Notes: a model not told the origin generated them from the letters alone. A DNA stretch of 40,016 bases from Marinobacter aromaticivorans (GCF_002806975.1 NZ_NIHD01000020.1:1-40016), one strand, 5' to 3'. Shown: positions 24,335 through 32,771, counted from the first letter of the stretch. A program made the numbers and translations.

Positions 24335-25738
24335 GTGTCCATCTTGCAAAACTACAGCGAAAACTCCGTCAGTGATGACGTTGATATAACGCCCCACCAC
24401 GTCACCGGCGAAACTTCAGAATGTTTGGGGCGGCTGCTCATTGGTGACGATGAGCCGCGGTTGCTTAACAGTTTATGCTCGATATTGCGTGACAAGGGGT
24501 TCGAGGTTGACGGTGCCGAGGATGGCGACGCCGTCTGCCAGCGATTACGAGAGAATGCCTACGATCTGGTTTTGTTGGATATCCGCATGCCTGGAAAGAG
24601 CGGTTTAGAGATCATGGCCTGGTTGAAAGAAACCGGCGTTGACGCTCCGGTCATCATTATCAGCGCGCATTCCGACTATCGCATCGTCAGGCAAGCATTC
24701 AAGCTGGGTGCCTGTGATTATCTAAGAAAGCCCTACGATGTAGATGAATTAATTCGGGCTGTCGGCGGCACGGTTTTAGAACGACGGCAGGCCCGTTCTC
24801 AGGCGGCTACGGGTAGGTCTAACCCCCTGACGGGCGAGTTTTTTAAGCACACACTTGATCATCTTCCGGATCTGGTTTTTTCACTGGATGAGCACAAGTG
24901 CATCAACTATCTGAATCATCACTCCGAGAGTCTCTTGGGATTACCGACAGAGGAGCTGATTGGCCAACCGTTTTCTCAGCTCGTTCATGAGGGTGACATC
25001 GCTAAGCTTCCACTGCTATTTGGTAAGAACGAGGTGGGAGAGCCAGTAACCCAAGAGATCAAGCTTAAAACCTACCATGGAGGGATCGGTTACCTGGATT
25101 GTGACATTAAAGTTGTCTCTCCGCGTGAGGCGAACACCACGCTAACTTATGCAAAGCCCCCTCCAGCGAGACCTCCTTTTTTGGGCATTGTGCGGGACAT
25201 CACGGAGCACAAACGGAAACTGGCATTGATGGAGTTTCATGCTTCTCACGATACACTGACCGGGCTGCCGAATAGGAGCCTGTTTATGGACCGACTTACC
25301 TTGGCTGTCAGTCAGGCGAGCCGAAATGGGCAGAAGCTTGCCGTGCTTTTTATCGACCTGAACGACTTCAAAGCGGTAAACGATACCTACGGGCATGGGG
25401 TTGGCGATGAGCTGTTGCAAAAACTCGCCGCCGGTCTGACACATTCTCTGCGAGAGGGCGATACCCTTGCCCGCTATGGTGGCGATGAATTTACCGTCCT
25501 GTTGCCCTCGCTTGACGAAAAAAAGGACGCCGCAACGGTCGCACGCAAACTTCTGAGCTCGCTCGAAACCCCTTTTCCGTTTGAGGGCACCGACCTTCAT
25601 GTCTCTATCGGAACCAGCATCGGGATTGCAATGTACCCTGAAGACGGGGCGGGGGCGGAAACGCTGGTAGAGCGGGCAGACATGGCCATGTATGCCGTGA
25701 AACAGAGGAAAAAAAACGACTTTTATTTTTACAGCTAG
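24335..25738 (+). CDS. Response regulator with PAS and GGDEF domains (diguanylate cyclase)
   Basis: 467 aa. The receiver domain (about 33-150) has the acidic pair DDE (38-40), phospho-acceptor Asp82 in LLDIRMPG, and the Lys in YLRKPYD. A PAS domain follows (about 167-295; PDLVFSLDEHKCINYLNHHSESLLG) and then a GGDEF domain (about 300-467) with the intact active site YGGDEF (GGDEF at 382-386) and an intact I-site REGD five residues before it. It should make c-di-GMP under phospho- and PAS-control, with product inhibition. No sensor kinase is adjacent. The start is GTG 24335 with a weak leader. Confidence 0.9.
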   Translation: MSILQNYSENSVSDDVDITPHHVTGETSECLGRLLIGDDEPRLLNSLCSILRDKGFEVDGAEDGDAVCQRLRENAYDLVLLDIRMPGKSGLEIMAWLKETGVDAPVIIISAHSDYRIVRQAFKLGACDYLRKPYDVDELIRAVGGTVLERRQARSQAATGRSNPLTGEFFKHTLDHLPDLVFSLDEHKCINYLNHHSESLLGLPTEELIGQPFSQLVHEGDIAKLPLLFGKNEVGEPVTQEIKLKTYHGGIGYLDCDIKVVSPREANTTLTYAKPPPARPPFLGIVRDITEHKRKLALMEFHASHDTLTGLPNRSLFMDRLTLAVSQASRNGQKLAVLFIDLNDFKAVNDTYGHGVGDELLQKLAAGLTHSLREGDTLARYGGDEFTVLLPSLDEKKDAATVARKLLSSLETPFPFEGTDLHVSIGTSIGIAMYPEDGAGAETLVERADMAMYAVKQRKKNDFYFYS

Positions 25739-25840
25739 GCATGATGGACGACGAACGACCGGACAACACGTCGCCCTAAACCCGTCATCCAAACCACTCG
25801 GGCTCACCCAATGAAAAACACCTGAGCCTTGAGCGACAAT

Positions 25841-25860
25841 AGCCTTGCAGTAGGCTTTAA
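25841..25860. terminator. Candidate bidirectional terminator
   Basis: AGCCT (25841-25845), loop TGCAGT, AGGCT (25852-25856), then TTTAAAA, between the convergent GGDEF and kfrA genes. The stem is short, so strength is doubtful. A wider GGCTCA...TGAGCC pair (25801/25823) lies just upstream. Confidence 0.3.
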
Positions 25861-25879
25861 AACATAGTCTGGAGGAATT

Positions 25880-26866
25880 TCAAGAAACTCTGTTCACCTC
25901 GTCGGAATTGTTGCCAGCGCTCAAGCGATCCAACAGCTCATTCTTCACGCTCAGCTCGGTTTCAAGCTGCTGCACCTTCGCTTTCAACTGGTCGTTCACG
26001 CGCTGCTGCTTTTCAAAGGCAGCCTTTCGTTGGCGTAACGCCACGACTTGCTGCTCTAGCCGCACTGTTTTGTCGGCCAGACGACGATTTTCGCGCTCCC
26101 GCTCGCCCAATTGCTGGGTCAACCGATCCGACTGCTTTCGAACTTCAGTCACCTCCGTGAACAGTCGGCTGATCTCCCGAGTGGCCTGGGTCTGCTCGTC
26201 GCGTTTCACGGCCAGGGCTTGTTGCAGGTGGCGTTGCTCTTCCTGGACTTGCTGGACCTGCTGCTCATGCCGCCGCTGATCCTGCTCGCGCTGCTCTTTC
26301 ACGGAACCGCGATAATGCTCCAGCGCCTGCCGGGCATGGTTGTGTTTTTCTTCGAGTGAATTCACCTGGCGTTGCTTGTCCTGAACCTGCTCAGTCACAC
26401 TTTCAATGCGCTGGGCCTGTGCGCGGTTATCGCCTTCGAGTTTCGAGAGCGCCTCACGCAGCCCAAGGGCCTCCGCCTGTAAATCATCCCGCGCCTGAGC
26501 CAACACGGTATTTTGCGCCTGGTGTTGCCTGGTCTCAGCGGTCTGTGCCGTCAAGGCTTCCTGCAGGCCGGCCACCTCGGCCTGTTGGCGCTGTTCGGCC
26601 TGCTCAATGGTTTCCTGCGCGTCCTGACGTAATTGCCGAGCCAGTTGGCCTACCAAGTCGGTAACGTGGCTGCTCAGAAGCGCTTCGTCGTCCAGACGGG
26701 TGCTTTCACGCGCCTCGATCGCTTTCAGGTGGTTGCTGATGGTGGTCTTTGAGCCGGTGTTGCCCAGCTCGGCTCGTATGGCGTCGATGGAGGGGTGAAC
26801 ATTGCGAGCCAGAAGACGTTTACGAGCGTCCTCAACCAGGGGTTGGGTGATGCCGCCTCGGGCCAT
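25880..26866 (-). CDS. kfrA: KfrA-like DNA-binding coiled-coil protein
   Basis: 328 aa from ATG 26866, chosen because GAGGA precedes it at good spacing; the frame runs 33 codons further upstream through promoter-like DNA. The N-terminal KfrA domain (about 1-60: GGITQPLVEDARKRLLARN, IDAIRAELGN and KTTISNHLKAIE) is a helix-turn-helix. The remaining 260 residues are an almost pure Gln/Glu/Arg-rich coiled coil. KfrA proteins are plasmid-encoded, autorepressing and help plasmid partition. This marks the start of a plasmid-like region. Confidence 0.88.
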   Translation of the reverse strand: MARGGITQPLVEDARKRLLARNVHPSIDAIRAELGNTGSKTTISNHLKAIEARESTRLDDEALLSSHVTDLVGQLARQLRQDAQETIEQAEQRQQAEVAGLQEALTAQTAETRQHQAQNTVLAQARDDLQAEALGLREALSKLEGDNRAQAQRIESVTEQVQDKQRQVNSLEEKHNHARQALEHYRGSVKEQREQDQRRHEQQVQQVQEEQRHLQQALAVKRDEQTQATREISRLFTEVTEVRKQSDRLTQQLGERERENRRLADKTVRLEQQVVALRQRKAAFEKQQRVNDQLKAKVQQLETELSVKNELLDRLSAGNNSDEVNRVS

Positions 26867-26898
26867 GATGGTGTCCTCATGTTTATTTTGTACTGTTT

Positions 26899-26919
26899 TA
26901 CGTATTATGTAATTACGTA
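26899..26919 (-). promoter_or_regulatory. Palindrome upstream of kfrA, likely KfrA operator
   Basis: TACGTA at 26899-26904 and again at 26914-26919, each self-complementary and placed symmetrically about 26909, lie 33 bp upstream of the kfrA start in very AT-rich DNA. KfrA proteins of known plasmids bind long dyads at their own promoter. Assignment by analogy. Confidence 0.5.
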
Positions 26920-27081
26920 CTATATACACCAGAACGGTCGTTGGAAAGCACGGCTTTACAGACATGTGATAATCCAGCGTTATCCATTGTGATGCTCATT
27001 TCGACGGCTATACTGACCGATGCTCGGTACGATATGACTCGATTTGCCGCCCTGGACCAAGGCCGCACCAGGAGATCAAAA

Positions 27082-27201
27082 ATGCACAAACAAGCCGAAC
27101 CACTCGATCAACACGTGTGCGAAGCAGCCGAACGTTGGATAAGGGAAGCGACAAGAGCATCGCCGAAATCGGACGACGCTGGTGCGCCCAATGACGGTTG
27201 A
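27082..27201 (+). CDS. Small unknown protein upstream of the integrase remnant
   Basis: 39 codons, ATG 27082, with GGAG 7 bp upstream. The peptide is charged (HVCEAAERWIREATRASPKS). Its end overlaps the start of the integrase fragment, suggesting coupled translation in the original element. Function unknown. Confidence 0.4.
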   Translation: MHKQAEPLDQHVCEAAERWIREATRASPKSDDAGAPNDG

Positions 27202-27276
27202 TCGGTACGTTCGGGCTGCTACCCGCGACAATACCCGACGGAGCTACCGATCCGCAGTCGAGCATTTTGAGAGCAG
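27191..27276 (+). pseudogene. Tyrosine recombinase, N-terminal fragment
   Basis: ATG 27191 opens a frame reading VDRYVRAATRDNTRRSYRSA then VEHFES. This is the SAM-like core-binding start of phage/transposon integrases (N-TRRSYRS-V-HF). Homology ends at about 27276, exactly where Tn3 transposase sequence begins in another frame. The catalytic domain is lost, so it is a deletion product. Confidence 0.7.
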
Positions 27277-27636
27277 TTTAACGGGTTTGCAAAATGGAGT
27301 TTTTTTGGTCGCGAGGGCATCATTGCGGCCAACCTCCGGCATGAGCAGCAAAAGGTGGTGAAGTACAACCACCTGGTGGCGAATATGCTGATCTTGCACA
27401 ACGTCGAGGCTCTCAGCCGGGTATTGCGCGATATGGCAGCGGAAGGGATCGCCATCACCGTAGATGTCCTGAAAACGCTATCGCCGTACCGAACCCGTCA
27501 TATCAATCGTTTTGGAGATTACACATTGGACTTTAGACGTCCGGTAGGGCAGCAGTTGTTTGATTTGAAACTTGCTGAGCTTACCCCTCAAGGGACGCCC
27601 GGTGATCAGGTGAACCCAAAATATGAGCCGAAATAG
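27277..27636 (+). pseudogene. Tn3-family transposase (DUF4158 type), C-terminal fragment
   Basis: The 119 codons from TTT 27277 to TAG 27636 read FNGFAKWSFFGREGIIAANL, then EQQKVVKYNHLVANMLILHN, LSRVLRDMAAEG and LSPYRTRHINRFGDYTLDF. This is the C-terminal end of Tn3 transposases carrying a DUF4158 domain (pattern WAFFG-G, K-Y--L-AN-VI-HN, LSPY-T-HI-RFG-Y). The catalytic part is missing. No start codon belongs to it; the first internal ATG is 27355. Downstream I do not see a clear GGGG-type terminal repeat. Confidence 0.78.
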
Positions 27637-27721
27637 AAACGGGCTAAACTACAAATATTTCAGTTGGTTAGGGGATTTTTTAGACTATTTTTCACGTTTG
27701 TCTGCCAACCCTCGATTACTC

Positions 27722-27955
27722 TCAAATCTCTGTCGAACCCACCCATGTATCTCCGAGAAAAGCATCCAGCTCAGGCAAAGTGAGATGTGCTGTAACAGAT
27801 TCCAGCATCCGTTGTGACCAGCCGGATTTAGGCACCGGCATTTCAAAAACAAGATTCCGGCCTGCGTCCAGGACGGTCAGAGTAAGGTGAACGACAGAGG
27901 TGAGAATGTCCGGCTCACAGGGCTTCTCTCGCTCGACAATAAAGCAGATTGCCAC
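27722..27955 (-). CDS. Unknown 77-aa protein coupled to the DsbA-like gene
   Basis: Start GTG 27955 lies one base after the DsbA-like stop, suggesting coupled translation; the frame continues upstream within dsbA but without a plausible start. The protein (AICFIVEREKPCEPDILTSV and VFEMPVPKSGWSQRMLESV) has no membrane segment and no family I recognise. Confidence 0.55.
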   Translation of the reverse strand: MAICFIVEREKPCEPDILTSVVHLTLTVLDAGRNLVFEMPVPKSGWSQRMLESVTAHLTLPELDAFLGDTWVGSTEI

Positions 27956-27956
27956 A

Positions 27957-28763
27957 TCAGTACCCAAGAATCTGCTGAAGGGCTTGGGCCAGCTGCTCTG
28001 GCGTTTTATAGCCTTTGATGAGGTAATCACGACCGGTTTTGTGATCAAGAACTCTCAGAGCGGGTGTTCCGGTAATACCCAGCTTCGATCCCTCACGATA
28101 ATCCGCTGAGATTCGGTCTTCGTGGGCATCAGAGTCCAGGCAGAGCTCCATCGCTTTGCCACTCAAGCCCATCGATCTGGCAAACGTCGGCAGATCACCC
28201 ACCCCCTGACCATTGCTTCGAGTCTTCTCAAAAAATTGGTCAAGGGCAGCCCAGGCAACCTGGTTGCCATAGGACTCTCGTACACACTCGACGGCTTTGG
28301 CTTGCATGGCGGCCGCCGGGTTATGACCGCTTAAAGGGAAATGCTTGAATTCCCAGTTGACGACGCCGCGGGAGTTATCAACGACCGATTTCAATCCACC
28401 ATGCATTTTGCGGCAAAACGGGCACTCAATATCGCTAAATTCCTGCATGGTGAGGCGTGCGTTCAAGTTGCCGTACACGAGCCGGTCTTCAGGTGTTTGC
28501 GGGGAGGCCAATTCATATTCTCCGATGAGAGTTTGAAAGGCTTTCTTTACCTGCCTTTGTTCGGCTAGATCCAACCTCTGATCCACGATGGACACGACTT
28601 CATTGCTTGTAAGCGTCTGCGTGACCTGAGATTGACCTTGTTTGAGCGCTTTAATCTCTGAAAACTGGTAGGCGTGGCTCAGCGAGAGAACGCCAAAAGC
28701 CGCGAAGAGAGCTACTTGCGAGAGTTTGGGCATAACAAAGGGTCCGGAATAAATTTTCACCAT
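27957..28763 (-). CDS. DsbA-like thiol:disulfide oxidoreductase
   Basis: 268 aa from ATG 28763. An N-terminal hydrophobic segment (about 14-30, LSQVALFAAFGVLSLSHA) is a signal or anchor, then a coiled stretch, then a DsbA/thioredoxin-fold domain with EFSDIECPFCRKMHGGL (CPFC at 114-117), HFPLSGHNPAA, the inserted helical part and GITGTPALRV with the cis-proline. CPFC is unlike the CPHC of DsbA. Plasmids and integrative elements often carry such proteins to fold pilus or surface proteins. GGAG lies 8 bp before the start but inside a strong inverted repeat. Confidence 0.85.
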   Translation of the reverse strand: MVKIYSGPFVMPKLSQVALFAAFGVLSLSHAYQFSEIKALKQGQSQVTQTLTSNEVVSIVDQRLDLAEQRQVKKAFQTLIGEYELASPQTPEDRLVYGNLNARLTMQEFSDIECPFCRKMHGGLKSVVDNSRGVVNWEFKHFPLSGHNPAAAMQAKAVECVRESYGNQVAWAALDQFFEKTRSNGQGVGDLPTFARSMGLSGKAMELCLDSDAHEDRISADYREGSKLGITGTPALRVLDHKTGRDYLIKGYKTPEQLAQALQQILGY

Positions 28764-28780
28764 CTTATCGGCTCCGGACC
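28741..28780 (-). promoter_or_regulatory. Hairpin enclosing the RBS and start of the DsbA-like gene
   Basis: In the minus-strand mRNA, GGTCCGGA (28780-28773) can pair perfectly with TCCGGACC (28748-28741). The 24-nt loop holds the ATG, and the Shine-Dalgarno GGAG is half in the stem. A third GGTCCGG copy lies on plus at 28799-28805. This could block initiation (thermosensor or protein-controlled) or be an operator dyad. Confidence 0.5.
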
Positions 28781-28922
28781 GATTAATAAGGTTCAAACGG
28801 TCCGGTAGGCATGACCTTTTGTTTTCCGCCGGGCAATGTCCCTAACAGTAGAATTCCAGCAGTTATTTTCAAACAGAAATAGCTGGTGATTTGACTGGCC
28901 CACTTGAAGGCAGACCCTGACT

Positions 28923-29228
28923 TTGAAGACCCAAATTAGTGGAATCGTGATCGCACAGGTCGCAGATCAAATTGGCGGCGACGTGGCAACCAGTTACCTG
29001 CCCGCTGGGTACACGGGTCACTGTGCCATTGTTGCGGAATCTAATTCGGATGTGATTGCCGTTCTATCGTCAGGAATCGAGGCATTTAGAGTGGCGGCCT
29101 ACGCAATCACTCCTGATGGTGGGTACGGATCGGTGAGCATCCACCCAACTCAGCTGGATGAAACTCATGAGTCTCTCCTAGACTGGATAGACGTCGGCAG
29201 AAAGATTAGGAGTGCCGTTGAAGATTGA
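28923..29228 (+). CDS. Unknown protein, about 101 aa
   Basis: Start TTG 28923 (or GTG 28947). Sequence features: IVIAQVADQIGGDVATSYLP, and an acidic C-terminus (DETHESLLDWIDVGRKIRSAVED). No signal peptide and no family recognised. It overlaps the next gene by 17 bases, so it is the first of a three-gene run with two membrane proteins. Confidence 0.55.
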   Translation: MKTQISGIVIAQVADQIGGDVATSYLPAGYTGHCAIVAESNSDVIAVLSSGIEAFRVAAYAITPDGGYGSVSIHPTQLDETHESLLDWIDVGRKIRSAVED

Positions 29229-29514
29229 ACTGCTGTTCCTGACTTTTGCCGCCTACGCCATTCTCCAGCTTTTCAGCTTGAGAGTCTTTCGCGGCCATTT
29301 GAAGTCCGCTGCGGTCGTTTCAGCGGTCATTGGCGCCCTCATCACCGCGTACACAATCATCACAATCCTTCTGGCTAGCAACCTGTGGCCACTGATGCTT
29401 CTGTTGTCGGCTCCATGGATGTTGCTTTATCTAGTCTTGCTACTGATCCTGAACGCCCTGGTTAACGCAAGATCACTCGGTAATCGACATCGTTGGTCGC
29501 AATCAAAGCCATGA
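29212..29514 (+). CDS. Small membrane protein of unknown function
   Basis: 100 aa from GTG 29212. About three hydrophobic segments: LLFLTFAAYAILQLFSL, AAVVSAVIGALITAYTIITI and LLLSAPWMLLYLVLLLIL, with basic residues between and a basic tail. It overlaps the genes on both sides, which argues for co-translation. Confidence 0.6.
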   Translation: MPLKIELLFLTFAAYAILQLFSLRVFRGHLKSAAVVSAVIGALITAYTIITILLASNLWPLMLLLSAPWMLLYLVLLLILNALVNARSLGNRHRWSQSKP

Positions 29515-30188
29515 AGAAAGCTGTGCTGAAATTTCTGGGGTGGGCTGAGTTTCGGGCTCGAATGAAACATCGCTTTAATCCTGGGCCCGTTGATACAAGT
29601 CAGTATGCGGACCACTTTGCCAGCAAGGTCTCATGGTCTCCGATGGACACGCAAAGCGTGCTTCTACGCCGGAGGCTCGTTTCCCTCGGGCCACTCGCTC
29701 TGACATTTGCATTGCCATCCTCGCTGAAGATCCTGATGGCTGTGATGCCTGTTCTGATTACCCTGCCGATGACTCTGGTCGTCGACACTTGGCACAGGTT
29801 GGCGTTTATTGCACCGTTCATCCTGATTCCCGGTTACCTCACAATTGGGTACGTTTTCTATCGCTCGGCGGGTCGGCCCGTGTTTGACCGCAAATCTGGG
29901 ACCTTCTGGAAAAGCTCAAGCGAATCCCGGCACACGGGGGCAGTCGAGCTGGCCGACATTCATTCTCTCCAGTTGATCTCATTCTTTTACTCGGACGGCG
30001 ATCCAAAATCAGCCGGCGTTGTTTACCAACTGAACGCTGTTTTGAGCGACAAATCAAGGCGTGAAGTATTCACGCAACGTCGGCCTTTGACCTCCGCCGG
30101 CAGGAGGGCGCTTATCGGAGATTGTGAACGCCTGGCTCGATGGCTTGGAGTTCGTCTCTGGGACGCGATACATGAATTTGATCGATAA
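29511..30188 (+). CDS. Unknown protein with two central membrane helices
   Basis: 225 aa from ATG 29511 (ATGA overlap with the previous stop). A soluble N-terminus of about 60 residues, then two hydrophobic segments (LMAVMPVLITLPMTLVVDTW and LAFIAPFILIPGYLTIGYVF), then a cytoplasmic domain with FDRKSGTFWKSS, DIHSLQLISFF and RRALIGDCERLARWLGVRLWD. The last domain resembles the bacterial PH-like or DUF3592-like soluble parts of small membrane proteins, but I cannot name a family. Confidence 0.6.
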   Translation: MKKAVLKFLGWAEFRARMKHRFNPGPVDTSQYADHFASKVSWSPMDTQSVLLRRRLVSLGPLALTFALPSSLKILMAVMPVLITLPMTLVVDTWHRLAFIAPFILIPGYLTIGYVFYRSAGRPVFDRKSGTFWKSSSESRHTGAVELADIHSLQLISFFYSDGDPKSAGVVYQLNAVLSDKSRREVFTQRRPLTSAGRRALIGDCERLARWLGVRLWDAIHEFDR

Positions 30189-30237
30189 GCTTCGGACGAT
30201 TAAGGTTTGAGCATCCGAATAAACTAGGAGCTCTTTA

Positions 30238-30555
30238 ATGGAGCAACGTAAGGCGCGCGTGATCATTCCGGATCATCTAGCTTTCGCAGATCTCGGGCTG
30301 AAACGCCTTGAGACAGGCAAAATTGAATTCGACTGGGACGTAATCAAGCAAATCTGTGAGCGCAGTGAGGGGCTTCCTTTAGATCACCTCGAAGAAGGCC
30401 CCGATGATAATGTCGTCGGGTTGATTCTTGGCTGGTATATGGTGATTCGGGAGAATGGTGGGGAGAGCGATCCTGTAGCCGAACAACTCGTTGCCGAACT
30501 TATGGAAAAAGAGCCTGAGGGCGACTCCACTGATGATGAATCTGGACGTGCTTGA
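30238..30555 (+). CDS. Unknown acidic 105-aa protein
   Basis: ATG 30238 with AGGAG 7 bp upstream, a clear start. The protein is soluble and acidic with a helical middle (VIKQICERSEGLPLDHLEEG) and an Asp/Glu-rich tail. No family recognised. It has its own spacing of about 50 bp from the membrane operon. Confidence 0.6.
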   Translation: MEQRKARVIIPDHLAFADLGLKRLETGKIEFDWDVIKQICERSEGLPLDHLEEGPDDNVVGLILGWYMVIRENGGESDPVAEQLVAELMEKEPEGDSTDDESGRA

Positions 30556-30608
30556 GCGGCCCAGCACCTCAAATTGAGCCATTCCGCATTTCTAAGGAAT
30601 CAACAATC

Positions 30609-31329
30609 TTGATCAATGCAGTATTGAAGATCGTATTTCTTGCCCTTCTGGCCGCCGCCAACCCAGCTTTCGCTTCAGTCGTTAAAATGTCGAACAGCGG
30701 TATCTGCCATCCACCACAAAGCAGCTGGTATGACCGAACCAAAACCTTTCAGCCATTTGATTCTGTTAAAGAATGCCTTGCCTCGGGCGGTCGCCTGCCG
30801 AAGGGGATGGCTCGTCCTTCTGTAAGTGATCGGAGAGTTATCAAGTCGTCTGTTTCAGATAGCTACTCCAGGTCAGCCTTTGGCCACGGATGGGATGATG
30901 CAGATGGTGATTGCCAGGACAGTAGGGCAGAAGTGCTTATTCAGATGTCATCAACACCGGTCAGATTTGCAACAGATCGACGCTGCCGAGTCGTAACCGG
31001 CAGGTGGATAAGCCCTTTCTCGGGAAACGTCATTCAGAATTCGTCTGAAGTGGAAATCGATCATGTTGTCCCATTGAAATGGGCCTGGGATCGTGGCGCC
31101 AATTACTGGAGTGATGCAAATCGGGAATGGTTTGCCAATGACCCTGTAAATCTTCTCCCGGTCGAGTCTCAATAGCAGTAAAGGTGCAAGAGGCCCGATG
31201 GAATGGTTGCCACCCTCCGGGCGATGTGCCTACGTGGCGCGGTTTTCCAGGATTACGAAGAAATACCGGCTAGAACCCCAACCAACTGAAACTGAGTGGA
31301 TCAAAGACTTTCTGCGGCGATGTCGCTAA
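30609..31329 (+). pseudogene. Secreted HNH nuclease (DUF1524/GmrSD-C-like), frameshifted
   Basis: A signal peptide (LINAVLKIVFLALLAAANPAFAS) begins at TTG 30609, with AAGGA 12 bp upstream. The nuclease core follows: YSRSAFGHGWDDADGDCQDSR, CRVVTGRW-SPFSG, the DH motif in SSEVEIDHVVPLKWAWDRGA, and NDPVNLLPVESQ. The frame then stops at 31173-31175, but the natural end continues in another frame from 31174 (SSKGARGPMEWLPP through FLRRCR) to TAA 31327-31329. A single indel at about 31172 therefore splits the gene just after the HNH motif. Either a true inactivating mutation or a sequencing error. Confidence 0.8.
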
Positions 31330-31379
31330 TGGGGGACGGGCGACAGACCACTTTCCAGCCCAGATTTTGCGCACCCATT

Positions 31380-32657
31380 CTAGATTTCTACCTGGTAAGT
31401 ATGTGGGCTGGCCCGTTTCAATAGACCAAATGCAACGAGGGCATCAAGATAGCTTCGAACGACGCTTGACGGGGTTCGTATCAGGGCATTCTCCTCGCTG
31501 GTAAGGAACCACACATTTTTTTCAGTAACCGGGGTCTTGCGATTGCTCGTTGCAAACAGGGTTTCAAGCTTGAGATCGCTCAGCCGCTTAGCCCAGTCGA
31601 CAACGCCAAACCGACGAACGATACTGTCAGTGAGTGGCTTGACTGAAACCTGATGCCCCTTCGGAACGTCAGCGATTGCCCGCTCGTAAATGTAGGTTTG
31701 CCACACCCGCCGGTCTATGTTGAACAACCAGTCTCCAGCGACTCGTACCGATAGATATTTGGGCCAGCTACCATTGGCAAACTCCCTGGGAAAGCGCTGT
31801 GGAATGTCGAGTAAAAGCTTGCTCGAATTCGCAGCGAGGAGCTTTTCTCTCGCTTCCTGACCAGCGACCGTGTTGAGCTCGATGAGTTTTTTCAGATCTT
31901 GCTGATAGTTGGCTCTTGCGGCTTCACGCTGCCTTTGATGTTCGCGAGCAGCATCACGCTCTTTATCTTCACGTCGGCGCCTGCGATCGAGCACCTCAGA
32001 TACCTTGGCCTCCAGTTCCGCTTGTTTCTGTCGAACTTTTTTTAAATTGGAATACAGTGAACAGCGGTACCAGCAACGAGCAGCCATTCTCAGCACCGCG
32101 CGCTCTAGCACTTCGGTATCCGCCAAGGCATCAATCTCCCAGTCGCCCAGGTCTATCTCCATGAGGTTATCCAAGGCCTCGGCTTTGGGTTGCTCCACAC
32201 CATGAGTAACCTTGATCTCAATGTAGAGCTTGGCATTGTTCTTAAGGGTTGCGGTAACGTCCGGTATCCAACGACCAGGTTCTTCTGCCTGCTTTTCTGA
32301 CACGGCCGACACCAGCTGAACGAGACGCTCGGGGTAAAGAACGCTGCCAGTTAGAACATCGTCCTCAGAAGTAACGGGAACCGTTATCTCCACGGAGTGA
32401 GCGGGAAGCACTACGGTTAAGTGATCCAAGATGATTTGCTTGGCCATCTTGTGAACGGCTGTTTCGAAACCGCCGACACACTCGGGACCGCGATCATGAG
32501 AAAAATAGGGCCGGGTTTGACCCCCCTGATTGGCAATAAGGGGCCAATCGCAATTTGGACACAGGCAATTACAGTCTCGTCCACGAGCCACATTTTCTGG
32601 AGCGACGAGTCTGCCATCGAGGGAGCCGAAAGGAATTTTTAAGGACCGTTTTTTCAT
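31380..32657 (-). CDS. CoiA-like protein with PD-(D/E)XK nuclease domain
   Basis: 425 aa from ATG 32657. The N-terminal zinc-binding block has CPNC at 34-37 and RPYFSHDRGPEC (50-61), then FETAVHKMAKQII, the H-x2-AK helix of competence protein CoiA. The nuclease core follows, with Asp134 in RWIPDVTATL and Glu148-x-Lys150 in LYIEIKVTHG, a PD-(D/E)XK pattern. A charged coiled coil (about 210-260) links to a C-terminal winged-helix-like domain (SSVVRSYLDALVAFGLLKRA). CoiA is linked to DNA processing during transformation; on mobile elements the role is unknown. It is third of three minus-strand genes. Confidence 0.75.
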   Translation of the reverse strand: MKKRSLKIPFGSLDGRLVAPENVARGRDCNCLCPNCDWPLIANQGGQTRPYFSHDRGPECVGGFETAVHKMAKQIILDHLTVVLPAHSVEITVPVTSEDDVLTGSVLYPERLVQLVSAVSEKQAEEPGRWIPDVTATLKNNAKLYIEIKVTHGVEQPKAEALDNLMEIDLGDWEIDALADTEVLERAVLRMAARCWYRCSLYSNLKKVRQKQAELEAKVSEVLDRRRRREDKERDAAREHQRQREAARANYQQDLKKLIELNTVAGQEAREKLLAANSSKLLLDIPQRFPREFANGSWPKYLSVRVAGDWLFNIDRRVWQTYIYERAIADVPKGHQVSVKPLTDSIVRRFGVVDWAKRLSDLKLETLFATSNRKTPVTEKNVWFLTSEENALIRTPSSVVRSYLDALVAFGLLKRASPHTYQVEI

Positions 32658-32771
32658 CAAAGTCGGCTAAGATTATAGTCAAACATGCAGCGAGAATGGC
32701 TCGGCATTGGGGATTATCAGGGATGGAATTGCCCAGAGTGTCAGCTTTGGGACCGCCACTCATGTTCGTAT

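Noticed and set aside
30552..30608. TTG 30552 as the start of the secreted nuclease
   Set aside because: It would add 19 residues before the signal peptide and only arises from overlap with the previous stop; TTG 30609 fits the signal sequence.
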